Source of the DNA: Vibrio rotiferianus CAIM 577 = LMG 21460
GTDB lineage: Bacteria > Pseudomonadota > Gammaproteobacteria > Enterobacterales > Vibrionaceae
Length of the DNA stretch: 64,000 nucleotides
Reading direction: 5' to 3'
NCBI RefSeq assembly: GCF_002741985.1
Contig: NZ_APHW01000015.1
Location: 1 to 64,000, forward strand
Positions 18,547 to 27,942 of the stretch are shown piece after piece (the first letter of the stretch is position 1; the number at the start of each line of letters is the position of its first letter). The notes under the pieces are model-generated. The model saw only the letters and a program-made list of their open reading frames with translations. It was not told where the DNA came from and did no database searches. The position numbers and the translations under genes are program-made.

Positions 18547-20319
18547 ATGAAACAGAGTACATTCAAACGATTGTTGTCTTACCCTCTTCAGCAACCGAAC
18601 CCTATGATTAAAGGCTTGTTGCTGCTGTTTATCGCTGCGTTAGCAAACGCAGGTGGCCCTTGGCTGATTCAATACTTTATCGATGAGCATATTACTAAAG
18701 GGGATTACACCAAAGATATTTTGATCACCTTAGCGGCTGGATATATTGGTCTTCAGGTTATTGCTGCAACCTTTGCTTACTTTCAGTCTTTGCAGTTTAG
18801 TATTGTTGCAACCAATATCATCAAAACCATCCGTAAACAGACATTTTCTGGCGTAATCAAGCAGCCTTTATCTGCGTTTGACTACACACCTGCGGGAAAG
18901 TTGGTCTCTCGTATTACCAACGATACTGAATCTCTGCAGCAGTTTTACGAGTTACTGATCGCAACGGTAGTCAAAAACGTTGTGATGATTTTAGTCATGC
19001 TTGGTGTGATGTTTTACATGAGTTGGAAGCTGACGTTAGTCGTCCTGATTCTTCTTCCAATCGTGGTTGGCTTTATGTACCTGTTTAAAAAGCTGAGTAC
19101 AGAGAATTACCGCAATATGCGTGATTTGCTAACCGACATTAACGCGAACTTAAGCGAGTCTATACAGGGCATGAGTGTCATCCAACTTATGCAGCAGGAA
19201 GAACGGTTCAATAAGCAGTTCAACGAGTTGACGGCTAACCATCTCGTCGCATCAAAGAAAGTTATTCGACTCAATGGTTTCTTGCTGCGCCCTCTCATGG
19301 ATCTTCTGGCTGGTCTCGCATTGCTGTCGCTGGTAGCCATTTTTGGCTTTAACGGTATCGAGATGATTGGTGTCGGTGTTCTTTACGCCTTCATAAGCTA
19401 CTTAGGTAGAGTAACAGAACCTCTCATTGAAATGACTCAGCAACTTGCACTGCTTCAACAAGCATTAGTTTCGAGTGAGCGTGTTTTTGAGTTGATGGAC
19501 GCACAAGAACAGAGCTACGGTGACGACCATAAACCACTAAAAACGGGCGCGATTGAGTTAAGTAATCTCACTTTCAGCTACGATGGCAAGCAAGACGTCT
19601 TAAAGGACATCTCTCTACAAGCTGCGCATCAGGACTTTATTGCGCTGGTAGGTCATACGGGGAGCGGAAAAAGTACACTCGCTTCGCTACTAATGGGCTT
19701 CTATCCAACAAACAGTGGGGAACTGCTGATTGATGGTCGCCCATTGAAATCCCTAGGAAAAGATGTACTTCGCAAAGACGTTGCTATGGTTCAGCAAGAC
19801 CCACACATTCTGCCAGCGAGCGTACGAGAGAACATCTCATTGGGTAGAGCGGTAGAAGATGAATTGATTTGGGATGCGTTAGAAAAAGTTGGACTTTCTG
19901 AGCAAATTCGTCGTTACCCCAATGGTTTAGATACAACTCTTGGACAAGGTGAAACAAACCTATCTGCTGGTCAAAAGCAGCTTCTTGCGTTAGCGCGTGT
20001 GTTAGTTGCGAAGCCTAAGGTACTCATCTTAGATGAAGCCACGGCGAACATTGACTCCGGTACTGAAGCACTGATTCAAAAGAGCCTAGAAGTGTTGCGT
20101 AAAGATATGACGCTGGTCGTTATTGCTCACCGTTTATCAACCATCTTAGATGCTGATCAAATCGTGGTATTGCATCATGGTGATTTAGTTGAGAAAGGAA
20201 CTCACTCCGAGCTGCTAAAACTTAAGGGGCGTTACGCTCAAATGTACCAACTACAACAAGCAAATCGCCATATCCAGCAACTCGAAGGCGAGGAACAGTG
20301 GTTGGAAGAAGCGGTTTAA
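18547..20319 (+). CDS. mdlB: ABC exporter half-transporter, MdlB/SmdB type
   Basis: A 590-aa protein with the same layout as its neighbour: a membrane domain to about residue 310, then an ATPase with Walker A GHTGSGKST, LSAGQKQ signature and Walker B LILDEATANID. The canonical catalytic Glu is present, so this half should carry the competent site built on its own Walker B. The true start is the ATG at 18547, with GGAG 8 nt upstream and 2 nt after the partner's stop; the upstream ATG at 18490 lies inside the partner gene. The two halves work as one heterodimer. Confidence 0.87.
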   Translation: MKQSTFKRLLSYPLQQPNPMIKGLLLLFIAALANAGGPWLIQYFIDEHITKGDYTKDILITLAAGYIGLQVIAATFAYFQSLQFSIVATNIIKTIRKQTFSGVIKQPLSAFDYTPAGKLVSRITNDTESLQQFYELLIATVVKNVVMILVMLGVMFYMSWKLTLVVLILLPIVVGFMYLFKKLSTENYRNMRDLLTDINANLSESIQGMSVIQLMQQEERFNKQFNELTANHLVASKKVIRLNGFLLRPLMDLLAGLALLSLVAIFGFNGIEMIGVGVLYAFISYLGRVTEPLIEMTQQLALLQQALVSSERVFELMDAQEQSYGDDHKPLKTGAIELSNLTFSYDGKQDVLKDISLQAAHQDFIALVGHTGSGKSTLASLLMGFYPTNSGELLIDGRPLKSLGKDVLRKDVAMVQQDPHILPASVRENISLGRAVEDELIWDALEKVGLSEQIRRYPNGLDTTLGQGETNLSAGQKQLLALARVLVAKPKVLILDEATANIDSGTEALIQKSLEVLRKDMTLVVIAHRLSTILDADQIVVLHHGDLVEKGTHSELLKLKGRYAQMYQLQQANRHIQQLEGEEQWLEEAV

Positions 20320-20339
20320 GCTCGTTCTTTTTAATTATC

Positions 20340-20383
20340 CTGAGCCTTGTGAACCTAACGTAAATTAGGCAAGCGAGGCTCAG
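20340..20383 (+). terminator. Terminator after the exporter operon
   Basis: Nested hairpin: CTGAGCCT (20340-20347) with AGGCTCAG (20376-20383), and CCTAA (20354-20358) with TTAGG (20365-20369) inside. CATTTTCTTC follows. Confidence 0.65.
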
Positions 20384-20582
20384 TCATTTTCTTCATATTT
20401 TCAACAATTTTGATATTTCTTACCTATTATTGACATAACCCCTCGCTATTTTGAGCCCGCTCGTTGTAAAATCGCGCTAAATAACAAGTCAACCATTCAT
20501 ATACGGCCCGGAACTTCCACCCTAGCCGACGCTTTGGTTTGGCGATCTTAAATATTACTAAATAGAGTCATGACTACAGTCC

Positions 20583-21131
20583 ATGGACCAAGATAAGTTT
20601 ACTAATATCTATCGTTTGCCCGGATCATTACAAATTCGTATTGCGAAGTGGCAAAAAACGTTTCGTGGCACCTCTGATCTTGTATTGCATCAGGTGTTGA
20701 TGGAACGAAATAAGCAGTTTAAAAAACCAGACTTTTTACCCAAAGGCTGGTGTATAACGCCTATCGATGAAAATGACATCACCATCACCCATCACGGTAA
20801 ATATATTCAGACTGTGATGCGTACGATGCTAGATAGAAAAGTTTCTTATAAAAGACTCTTTTTATCGCGAATGGATGTAGAGAAAGGCGAGAAAGTTCTG
20901 CGCGAATATAAAGCGGAATGGGTAAGAAAACACAATCAGATCGCGAAGCGATACAACCAGATAAAGAAAAAGCAATATATGAACTTTGCTCGGGAAGAAG
21001 AAGAAACACTCTACCCTTCCATCCCTAAAGGCGAATTTGACAAAACTCTCTGGAACAAGCTGGTTGTGAGTAACTTTGGCCCAGAAAAGAAATACAAAAA
21101 CCCTCATTACGTACGCAAAGCTAATTTCTAA
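20583..21131 (+). CDS. Conserved hypothetical protein (182 aa)
   Basis: A soluble, strongly basic protein with many lysines and aromatic residues and no membrane segment or signal peptide. The middle (residues about 85-135) is a charged helical region (RMDVEKGEKVLREYKAE). I recognise no catalytic motif. No clear Shine-Dalgarno precedes the ATG at 20583. It stands alone between the exporter operon and fhuA and shares a bidirectional terminator with fhuA. It might bind nucleic acid, judging from charge alone. Confidence 0.6.
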   Translation: MDQDKFTNIYRLPGSLQIRIAKWQKTFRGTSDLVLHQVLMERNKQFKKPDFLPKGWCITPIDENDITITHHGKYIQTVMRTMLDRKVSYKRLFLSRMDVEKGEKVLREYKAEWVRKHNQIAKRYNQIKKKQYMNFAREEEETLYPSIPKGEFDKTLWNKLVVSNFGPEKKYKNPHYVRKANF

Positions 21132-21160
21132 AAAATCCCCCGACTGTTCGGGGGATTTTT
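21131..21160. terminator. Bidirectional terminator between the 182-aa gene and fhuA
   Basis: A perfect 13-bp stem, AAAAATCCCCCGA (21131-21143) with TCGGGGGATTTTT (21148-21160), has a 4-nt loop. It carries A-runs and T-runs, so it works from both sides. Confidence 0.9.
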
Positions 21161-21175
21161 ATTTTGTGCTAGCGC

Positions 21176-23398
21176 TTACCAATCGTAAGTTAAGCTTGCG
21201 ATAACATTGCGGCGGTCACCGTACCAGCAGAAACCATCACACGTTGCGACGTATTCTTTGTCTGCTAGGTTCTTGGCTGCAACTTGCAGTTTGTAATCAC
21301 CAATACGGTAGCTCACAGTGGCATCCATCAGGAAGTAACCCGGCACTTTAAGTGTTTCCGTGTTATCACCGTATGATTCACCCGTGTAACGCGCACCTAG
21401 TCCCATAGCTAAGCCATCAAGCGTCCCTTCTAGGAAGCGGTAATGTGCCCAAGCAGAAGATACCGTATTCGCAACTTGAGATGGTGAGTTCCCTACCCAC
21501 GCTGCATTCACGTCTTCTTTGATTTCCGAGTCGACATACGCGATGTTGCCAAGTAGAGTTAGTGACGGCGTCACATTAGCAACCGCTTCAAGTTCGATAC
21601 CTTTATTCTCCACTTTACCAATTTGAGTTAATTGATTTAGGTGGATTCGAGCTAGGTTCTCTTTTGTTGCTTGATAAGCGGCAACATTGAAGTAGCCATC
21701 AAAGGTACGTGGTTGGTATTTCACACCCACTTCAAATTGGTCTCCACTTTCAGGCTTCGCAGGCTTACCTGAACTGTCTTGCTGAATAATAGGATCAAAG
21801 TACTGCGAGTAGCTAAAGTATGGTGTGAAGCCAGTATCCGTGATGTAGGCAGTGCCTACGCTAAACGTCCACTCTTCGTTATCCACTTTGGTTCGAGAGC
21901 CTGTCGTTACATTGTGAACTTCATTACTCGTATCATCATAACGCGCACCAAGAAGAACGGCCCACTTGTCATTGACCAAGATGTGGTCTTGTAGGTAGAT
22001 GCCAAGCTGCTCGTTATCAACCTTTGTTCGCTGCTTGTCGGCGTCAGTCAATGGTTGAAGCGTTGTTGGATCTAGCAACCAAACATTGTTCGAGTAATTT
22101 GGGTTGAACACATCAAAACGTGGATCTGGTAACATGCCAATTGGTGTATTCAAGATGGAATTACCATCCGCCACTAGTGGGTCGCTTGCAAAGTCTTTAC
22201 CATCAATACTGACCATCTGGTAGTCAATACCAACCATGAGGTTGTGTTCAACACTGCCCCATTGCATGTTGTGCATCAGGCGGTTATCAATATTGAATGC
22301 ATCAGAAGAGCCCTCTTCTGTACTGGCAGCACGTAGGATACTTTTACGTTCATTCAACGGGTCTAGCAATGGACCTAACCCCGGAACGTCAGCCGCATAA
22401 ACGTACGAATACATTTGTTGTAGCTTGACATCCATTTGGCTGTAACGAGTCGACTGCACAAAAGAAGTCGAGTCATTGAACATGTGCGAAAACTCGTAAC
22501 CAACCGATACCTGCTCACGCTCAAACGTTTCCCAATCCGTGTTCCCGACCGCGAGACTATCGCTTATCTTACCGTTTTTGTTTGGCTTCAATGTTCCTTC
22601 AACAGGTAGGAACTGCAGATATGGATCAGAATCATCTTTTTGGTAACTGGTTAGCAAAGTAATTTCTGACGCGTCGGTGAACTTGTACGTCAGTGACGGC
22701 GCAACGAGGAAACGCTCAGCTTCGACGCCATCAACACGTGTGCCATTCTTTCGTGCCAAACCTTGCACACGAACAGCAAGCTTCTCGTTTACTTCTGAGT
22801 TCACATCCAGAGAAATCTGTTTACGATCTTCAGAACCATACTCCAAAGACACCTGACCAGATCCAGCATCAAACTGAGGACGTTTACTCACCAAGTTAAT
22901 AACACCACCTGGTGGGTTTTGACCGTAGAGCACAGAGGCAGCACCACGTAGCACTTCCACTCGCTCTAGTGCAAACGGGTCAATCTGCCAGCTGTAAAAT
23001 CCAGATGAATACAGACGGGTTCCATCTTGATATAAGCCGCTATTTGCCTGTTTAAAGCCACGGATAATAAACCAGTCTTGTTTGTTGTCTTCACCAAAGT
23101 AATTGGTTTGAATGCTTGGCGTATATTGCAGTGCATCTGAAACACTGATTGATGCACGATCATCCATCTGTTCACGAGTCACAACAGAAACAGCGCGTGG
23201 CGTTTCGTTGATCGCTAAATCCATTTTTGTCGCAGTGCGACTCTTTGCGCCAAGATAGCTAAAGTCAGGGCCAACGGCACTGTCTTCTTGTTGGCCAATT
23301 ACGACGATGTTTTCATCTTCTTGAGCAAGCACTTGAGGGGTTGCTAGCACCATCGCAATAGCCACTGCTGCGGGTGTTAGCATAAACTGCCGATTCAT
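21176..23398 (-). CDS. fhuA: TonB-dependent hydroxamate siderophore receptor
   Basis: A roughly 740-aa outer-membrane receptor. It has a signal peptide (MNRQFMLTPAAVAIAMVLATPQVLAQ), a TonB-box-like stretch (ENIVVIG) and a plug domain with VLRGAASVLYGQNPPGG, the siderophore receptor signature, then a 22-strand barrel ending in a C-terminal aromatic residue (Trp). It imports ferric hydroxamates, probably ferrichrome, given fhuBDC upstream. The start is taken at the second ATG because AGGAG is 7 nt away from it; the adjacent ATG at 23401 is only 4 nt away. The extension to 23512 is unlikely. It lies 217 nt after fhuB on the same strand. Confidence 0.85.
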   Translation of the reverse strand: MNRQFMLTPAAVAIAMVLATPQVLAQEDENIVVIGQQEDSAVGPDFSYLGAKSRTATKMDLAINETPRAVSVVTREQMDDRASISVSDALQYTPSIQTNYFGEDNKQDWFIIRGFKQANSGLYQDGTRLYSSGFYSWQIDPFALERVEVLRGAASVLYGQNPPGGVINLVSKRPQFDAGSGQVSLEYGSEDRKQISLDVNSEVNEKLAVRVQGLARKNGTRVDGVEAERFLVAPSLTYKFTDASEITLLTSYQKDDSDPYLQFLPVEGTLKPNKNGKISDSLAVGNTDWETFEREQVSVGYEFSHMFNDSTSFVQSTRYSQMDVKLQQMYSYVYAADVPGLGPLLDPLNERKSILRAASTEEGSSDAFNIDNRLMHNMQWGSVEHNLMVGIDYQMVSIDGKDFASDPLVADGNSILNTPIGMLPDPRFDVFNPNYSNNVWLLDPTTLQPLTDADKQRTKVDNEQLGIYLQDHILVNDKWAVLLGARYDDTSNEVHNVTTGSRTKVDNEEWTFSVGTAYITDTGFTPYFSYSQYFDPIIQQDSSGKPAKPESGDQFEVGVKYQPRTFDGYFNVAAYQATKENLARIHLNQLTQIGKVENKGIELEAVANVTPSLTLLGNIAYVDSEIKEDVNAAWVGNSPSQVANTVSSAWAHYRFLEGTLDGLAMGLGARYTGESYGDNTETLKVPGYFLMDATVSYRIGDYKLQVAAKNLADKEYVATCDGFCWYGDRRNVIASLTYDW

Positions 23399-23538
23399 CA
23401 TTTTTCTCCTTTTTTGTCGGCAACCTTTCCAACCTTTATGCATTGAGCCAATAGACAAACTCAACAGATTGGTTCCGGCATAACCACTGATTTTCCTTAA
23501 ATGCAAAAACACCGAACGTGTTTTGCGAGCATCACAAA

Positions 23539-23563
23539 CTGGGTGATGAGAGCGACCACCCAG
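23539..23563. repeat. Inverted repeat between fhuB and fhuA
   Basis: CTGGGTG (23539-23545) pairs with CACCCAG (23557-23563) across an 11-nt loop. In the transcribed direction only TTTGTG follows, so it may act as an attenuator or mRNA stabiliser rather than a full terminator. Confidence 0.35.
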
Positions 23564-23614
23564 CCATAGATTTTTTATTGTTTTGGTATGTTATTTAGGA
23601 AACACACACCGTCG

Positions 23615-25591
23615 TTACAGTCGACGTAGTCCCCACATCAGATATAAACCGCCGATTAGAGACGCCATCAACCCTGCTGGGATCTCTTGCGGATAAAGCA
23701 CCTGTCTGCCCAGCCAATCAGCCAATAACATTACGCCAGCCCCAAGCAAGGCGGCACACAACATGTGTTGCGATGCTTTATTAAAGCCAAACAAACGTGC
23801 CAAATGGGGCGCAAGTAAACCGACGAAACTAATAGGACCGACAACCAGCGTCGCGCTGACAGTAAGACAAGCCACAAGCAATAATAAAATGGCACGAGAA
23901 CGGTCAACTTTGATGCCGAGCGCTTTGGAAGAAGAAGCTCCAATCGGCAAAATATCTAACCAGCGAACACAGACAAAACTCAAACCAATAAACACAATGG
24001 CAGACAGTGCCAGCGGGAGCAGCGTGTCCCTTGACACGTAATACGTCGAGCCAGATAACCAAGCCAATGCTTGATAACTGCGTGGATCACCCGTTGCCAA
24101 AATAAAACTCTGAATGGCATTCATAAGTGCAGTAATGGCAATACCTGTCAGCAAGATTCGCTCTGGTTGGAAGCCAGATTTTCTATTCAGTAAGACAATG
24201 ATTAGTACCGTCAGTAAGGCACCAATCAAGCCACCAATAGACAAAGTCACAACCGATGCGCCGACGCCAGTAAACATAGCAATGATCAACCCCATTGCAG
24301 TTCCTGAGCTGATACCAATCACCTCAGGACTCGCCATCGGGTTGCCACTTAATCGCTGAATCATGGTTCCCGCAATCGCCAACATCGCCCCGGCTATCGC
24401 CGCAGCTAAAAGCCTAGGTGTGCGCCATTCCAAAAATAGCCATTCATGGGTAGAGAAAAGCGATGTCCAACCGTCGTTCTGAACTGAAACGGTGCTGAAG
24501 AGCACGACTGCCGCCAAGATGATCAACAAGGTAAATGCGATAGCGTGTTTGTTGAGTTTGTTGACGCGCTCCGAGTGACGAGTGAGCACGGTTTGCGTAT
24601 GCCCTTGCGTCTTTTGTGATAATCGAGGTAGTAACCAAAGTAAAAGTGGTGCGCCTAACGCGGCAGTGGCAGCTCCTGTTGGAATAAAGCTCGCCATCAA
24701 ACCCGGTAATTGTTGAATCACTAAATCGGTGAGGGTCAAAAGCATTGCACCAATCAACATTGAAACCCAAAGCTTGTGTTGAATCTTATGCACACCAATC
24801 AAGCGTGTGATTGCTGGCGCAGCAAGACCGATAAAACCGATGATGCCCACCGTCGCCACAACCCAAGAAGTCATAAGCACCGCTAAGCCAAGGCAAACAA
24901 AACGTAGCTTCGCGAGCGATACACCTAAGCTTTTTGCACTTTGCTCTGATAGCTCCAAAAGGCTCAAAGGTTTAGCAAACAAAAATGCCACTAGCGCAAC
25001 AATGGCAACTCTTGGGGCAAGATAACTGAAATCATCCCAGCCACTCTGAACTAAGGAGCCAGCGCCCCAGATCATCAGCCCATTGAGCTTCTCCGTATTC
25101 ATCATCAAAATGACCGTACTCAGAGAGGCAAAATATAAGTTGATCACCAAGCCAGAAACGACAACAACGGTCGGAGAGAGTGCACGTCGCCAAGACAGCA
25201 GCATCACTAACCCCATCGAGGTAACACCCCCGACCAAAGCAACTAAGTTGGCAGAAAAGTCCAGCATCCAAGGCGTGAACAGCGTGGCAAGCATGAGTGT
25301 AAAGTTCGCACCACTCGCGACACCTAAAGTCGTAGGTGATGCCAACGGATTACGTAGAACCTGTTGCATCAATACGCCAGCCACTGCCAAGCCTGCTCCG
25401 GAGATCACCGTCGTAAACACGCGTGGCCACCAGCTAAAGTGAAGAAGCACAGAATTTATCGACTGGAAGTCAGGTTGCCAAAGGCTTGCGAAACCAATAG
25501 AAAAGGCGGTGGTTTGACTCAGATGTAGTGCACCAACCGACATCGTAAACAGGGAAAGTAAGATCACTAAGGATAAAGGAAAAGCTCTCAT
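23615..25591 (-). CDS. fhuB: Ferric hydroxamate ABC transporter, double-length permease
   Basis: A 658-aa integral membrane protein made of two homologous BtuC/FecCD-type halves (about 1-320 and 340-658), the layout specific to FhuB. Each half contains a conserved glycine-rich coupling segment (GFIGLAAP in the first half, [12 protein letters not shown] in the second). It moves ferric hydroxamates across the inner membrane. The start codon overlaps the stop of fhuD by one base (TAATG), so the two are translationally coupled. It works with FhuD and FhuC. Confidence 0.92.
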   Translation of the reverse strand: MRAFPLSLVILLSLFTMSVGALHLSQTTAFSIGFASLWQPDFQSINSVLLHFSWWPRVFTTVISGAGLAVAGVLMQQVLRNPLASPTTLGVASGANFTLMLATLFTPWMLDFSANLVALVGGVTSMGLVMLLSWRRALSPTVVVVSGLVINLYFASLSTVILMMNTEKLNGLMIWGAGSLVQSGWDDFSYLAPRVAIVALVAFLFAKPLSLLELSEQSAKSLGVSLAKLRFVCLGLAVLMTSWVVATVGIIGFIGLAAPAITRLIGVHKIQHKLWVSMLIGAMLLTLTDLVIQQLPGLMASFIPTGAATAALGAPLLLWLLPRLSQKTQGHTQTVLTRHSERVNKLNKHAIAFTLLIILAAVVLFSTVSVQNDGWTSLFSTHEWLFLEWRTPRLLAAAIAGAMLAIAGTMIQRLSGNPMASPEVIGISSGTAMGLIIAMFTGVGASVVTLSIGGLIGALLTVLIIVLLNRKSGFQPERILLTGIAITALMNAIQSFILATGDPRSYQALAWLSGSTYYVSRDTLLPLALSAIVFIGLSFVCVRWLDILPIGASSSKALGIKVDRSRAILLLLVACLTVSATLVVGPISFVGLLAPHLARLFGFNKASQHMLCAALLGAGVMLLADWLGRQVLYPQEIPAGLMASLIGGLYLMWGLRRL

Positions 25592-26475
25592 TAGAAGTGC
25601 CCCTTCTCTTTTGCCGCAGCGATTAAATGAGCAAAGCGAACCGCAGAGGGCATTGCACCAAAGCTCCAGACAGGATCAACACGCATAACCGGATGACCTG
25701 ATTGTTCTACGATATATTGCCAAAATTGGTCCTGAGCCAACTGTTGTTCTCCACCATGAGGAAGCGGATCCACAATGACGATCTGCGCTTTTATTCCCGC
25801 GAGTTTGTCGATACCGACCATACTAAAGCCCCAGCTATTGGTTTCTTCCGTCCACGCATTAGTAAGGCCGAGCTTGTTTATCGCTTGGGAATACAAGCTG
25901 TTCTCGCCAAAGACACGCACGTGTTTAGTGTCCATAAATTGGACCATTAATAATGGGGCTGAATCTTGATCGACTTTTTGCTTGAGCGAGGCAAGCTGTG
26001 CTTCTGACTGTTCAATAAACGTTTCAGCTTCAATCTCTCGTCCCAGCTCTTTGCCGAAAGTGCGTGTGAATTGAGTCAATACCGACCAATCAGTGATCCC
26101 CTGCCCGTAAAGGTCTATCGTTGTAACAGGTGCAATTTCTGCTAATCGGTTTTCCATGGCAGAAAAGTAAGGGGCGATAAAAATACGATCAGGGTTGAGC
26201 TCGTAGATACGTTCGATGTTTGGTTGCGTTCTTAGACCGACATCTTTCGTTTGTTTTGGCAATATTGGCGCTTTCACCCACGCATCATAATCTTGCCCCT
26301 GTGCAACCCCGACCGGAACAACGCCGAGAGCAAGCATGGTTTCGGTCTGTGTCCAATCTACCGACATCACTCGTTGTGATGACGGTTGTTCCATCGCATG
26401 AGCAAATAAAGGGAAAGCAAGGCTCGTCACCAAAACGGCTCGCTTCAGCCAAGTAATTAGTGGTTTACAATCCAT
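25591..26475 (-). CDS. fhuD: Ferric hydroxamate periplasmic binding protein
   Basis: A 294-aa protein with a signal peptide ([22 protein letters not shown]) followed by a FhuD/BtuF-type two-lobe fold. Conserved pieces include [21 protein letters not shown] and the [14 protein letters not shown] segment. It delivers the iron complex to FhuB. I take the ATG at 26475; the GTG at 26487 directly follows the fhuC stop. It sits between fhuC and fhuB in one operon. Confidence 0.9.
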   Translation of the reverse strand: MDCKPLITWLKRAVLVTSLAFPLFAHAMEQPSSQRVMSVDWTQTETMLALGVVPVGVAQGQDYDAWVKAPILPKQTKDVGLRTQPNIERIYELNPDRIFIAPYFSAMENRLAEIAPVTTIDLYGQGITDWSVLTQFTRTFGKELGREIEAETFIEQSEAQLASLKQKVDQDSAPLLMVQFMDTKHVRVFGENSLYSQAINKLGLTNAWTEETNSWGFSMVGIDKLAGIKAQIVIVDPLPHGGEQQLAQDQFWQYIVEQSGHPVMRVDPVWSFGAMPSAVRFAHLIAAAKEKGHF

Positions 26476-26487
26476 TGTTGACCCCAC

Positions 26488-27252
26488 TTAGCTTGGCATC
26501 GCTACTGGATACCCAGCAGGATGGTCAGAAATACGCATTTCAATGCCATAGATTTGTTGTAACTTAGGCTCGGTAAATACGTGTTGAACGTCACCTTGTG
26601 CTATCAAATCACCTTGATGCAGTGCGATAATCTCATCACAAAAGCGCGCAGCTAAGTTGATGTCATGCAGGACGATAATGACCCCCAAGCCAAGCTCTTT
26701 GCTGAGTTTAGAGATCAAAGAAAGCATATCGACCTGATGACTAATATCGAGCGCAGACAACGGCTCATCGAGCAACAGATATTCGGTTTTCTGTGCGAGT
26801 AGCATCGCTAGCCACACGCGTTGACGCTCACCACCAGAAAGCGTGTCAACAAGGCGATCGGCATATTTGGTTGTTCCTGTCATTTCCATCGCCTCTTCCA
26901 CGATGGTTTTATCTTTCGCACTCAACCTACCGAGCAAGCCATGCCAAGGGTAACGACCAAAGCTCACTAAATCTCGGCCTAAGATGCTGTCGGTCATCGG
27001 TAAATGTTGAGGGAGATAAGCGATGTGCTGGGCAAATTTCTTTGCCGATAAACGGTTGATGTTGTCACCATGCAGCAAGATATCACCATCACTGTATGGT
27101 TGCTGCTGAGCGAGCAGCTTAAGAAGTGTGGATTTGCCAGAACCATTGTGTCCGACAAGCGCGTACGTTTTTCCAGTTTCAAACGTCAAATCAAATGCTT
27201 TCAACAAAGACTTACCGTCAATGTCGAATTGGAGTGCCTTGGCTTCTAACAT
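26488..27252 (-). CDS. fhuC: Ferric hydroxamate ABC transporter ATPase
   Basis: A 254-aa ATPase with Walker A GHNGSGKST, signature LSGGERQRVWLA, Walker B LLLDEPLSALD and switch histidine (VLHDINLA), typical of FecE/FhuC subunits. It powers siderophore import through FhuB. First gene of the minus-strand operon fhuC-fhuD-fhuB, with fhuA further down. A Fur-like site lies about 145 bp upstream of its start. Confidence 0.92.
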   Translation of the reverse strand: MLEAKALQFDIDGKSLLKAFDLTFETGKTYALVGHNGSGKSTLLKLLAQQQPYSDGDILLHGDNINRLSAKKFAQHIAYLPQHLPMTDSILGRDLVSFGRYPWHGLLGRLSAKDKTIVEEAMEMTGTTKYADRLVDTLSGGERQRVWLAMLLAQKTEYLLLDEPLSALDISHQVDMLSLISKLSKELGLGVIIVLHDINLAARFCDEIIALHQGDLIAQGDVQHVFTEPKLQQIYGIEMRISDHPAGYPVAMPS

Positions 27253-27627
27253 CCCTACTTCACCTAATCCTATTTACGTCTCGGGGCTGGTGAAACTTCG
27301 CTTTGCCGTCTACCTTCCCGTTACGTTTTATAATTTTATTCAACAAAACGATTAATAAGCTTGGCTTTATATAACAGTGAAGATGCAAATGCAAACCATT
27401 GTCATTATCATTGATAAATAATTTTATAAATCTTGGCAAAGACACATTCTCGTTAAAGCAAGCACGTCAGAAGCAAGGGGATAAAGTGATTTAAAACGAA
27501 ACGAGATAGGGATTGGAAACGAGGACTATTGTTGGTGAGCATCGCCATTCGCAATGCTCGCTCAAGGAATAAATTAAGCTGCGACGATAGGAAGAGTTGG
27601 ATGAGAGCCGCAGCGTTGTTGAACCAG
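27253..27627. other. Upstream region of fhuC
   Basis: This 375-bp gap between the small SOS-type gene and fhuC contains the Fur-like site and presumably the fhu promoter. A 65-codon frame at 27453-27650 starts with TTG, overlaps the neighbouring gene and has no ribosome site, so I do not call it. Confidence 0.4.
27395..27417. promoter_or_regulatory. Fur-box-like site upstream of fhuC
   Basis: On the minus strand the region reads as repeated ATGATA/ATGACA-like hexamers (AATGATAATGACAATGG), resembling the Fur consensus GATAATGATAATCATTATC. This fits iron repression of the fhu operon, as is known for siderophore uptake genes. Confidence 0.55.
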
Positions 27628-27843
27628 TTAATGACGAGCGTCAGCGCCAAACTCTACTTCTTTATAGATATCGGCCAGCGACTTCTTACCTTGTTTGTCT
27701 TTGGCTGAACGCTTTCTTGGTTGATAGTGATACTCTTGGTCATGCAAGGCTTCTTCATGCTCCTTTGCCGACTCTACGAATTCAGCATTCGCAAGTGCTT
27801 GTTGGCGTAAGCGGTTTACTCTTTCTAGGGTTTCCCACAACAT
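27628..27843 (-). CDS. Small SOS-type protein (71 aa), function unknown
   Basis: A charged, mostly helical 71-residue protein with a basic middle (PRKRSAKDKQGKK), no membrane segment and no family that I recognise. GGAGG lies 8 nt before the ATG. A perfect match to the LexA box consensus (CTGT-N8-ACAG) ends 22 nt upstream of the start, overlapping the expected promoter. This strongly suggests DNA-damage induction. It is downstream of, and on the same strand as, a GAF/HD-GYP gene, with its own promoter. Confidence 0.65.
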   Translation of the reverse strand: MLWETLERVNRLRQQALANAEFVESAKEHEEALHDQEYHYQPRKRSAKDKQGKKSLADIYKEVEFGADARH

Positions 27844-27864
27844 ACTTCACCTCCAAACGAGTTA

Positions 27865-27880
27865 CTGTATACATATACAG
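27865..27880. promoter_or_regulatory. LexA box (CTGTATACATATACAG)
   Basis: The 16-bp palindrome matches the gammaproteobacterial LexA consensus CTGT-N8-ACAG with an AT-alternating core. Its distance from the start codon at 27843 fits an SOS-repressed promoter. Confidence 0.8.
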
Positions 27881-27942
27881 TATTATTTATTCTGACCTCC
27901 TAGTCAATATTTTGATTCCCTTCACCGTTCGCTCCTCTACTC

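Noticed and set aside
18270..18566. Proline-rich minus-strand frame over the exporter gene junction.
   Set aside because: It is antisense to the end of the first exporter gene, including its Walker B region; no independent support.
27453..27650. A 65-codon hydrophobic frame after the SOS-type gene.
   Set aside because: It starts with TTG inside the neighbouring gene and has no ribosome site.
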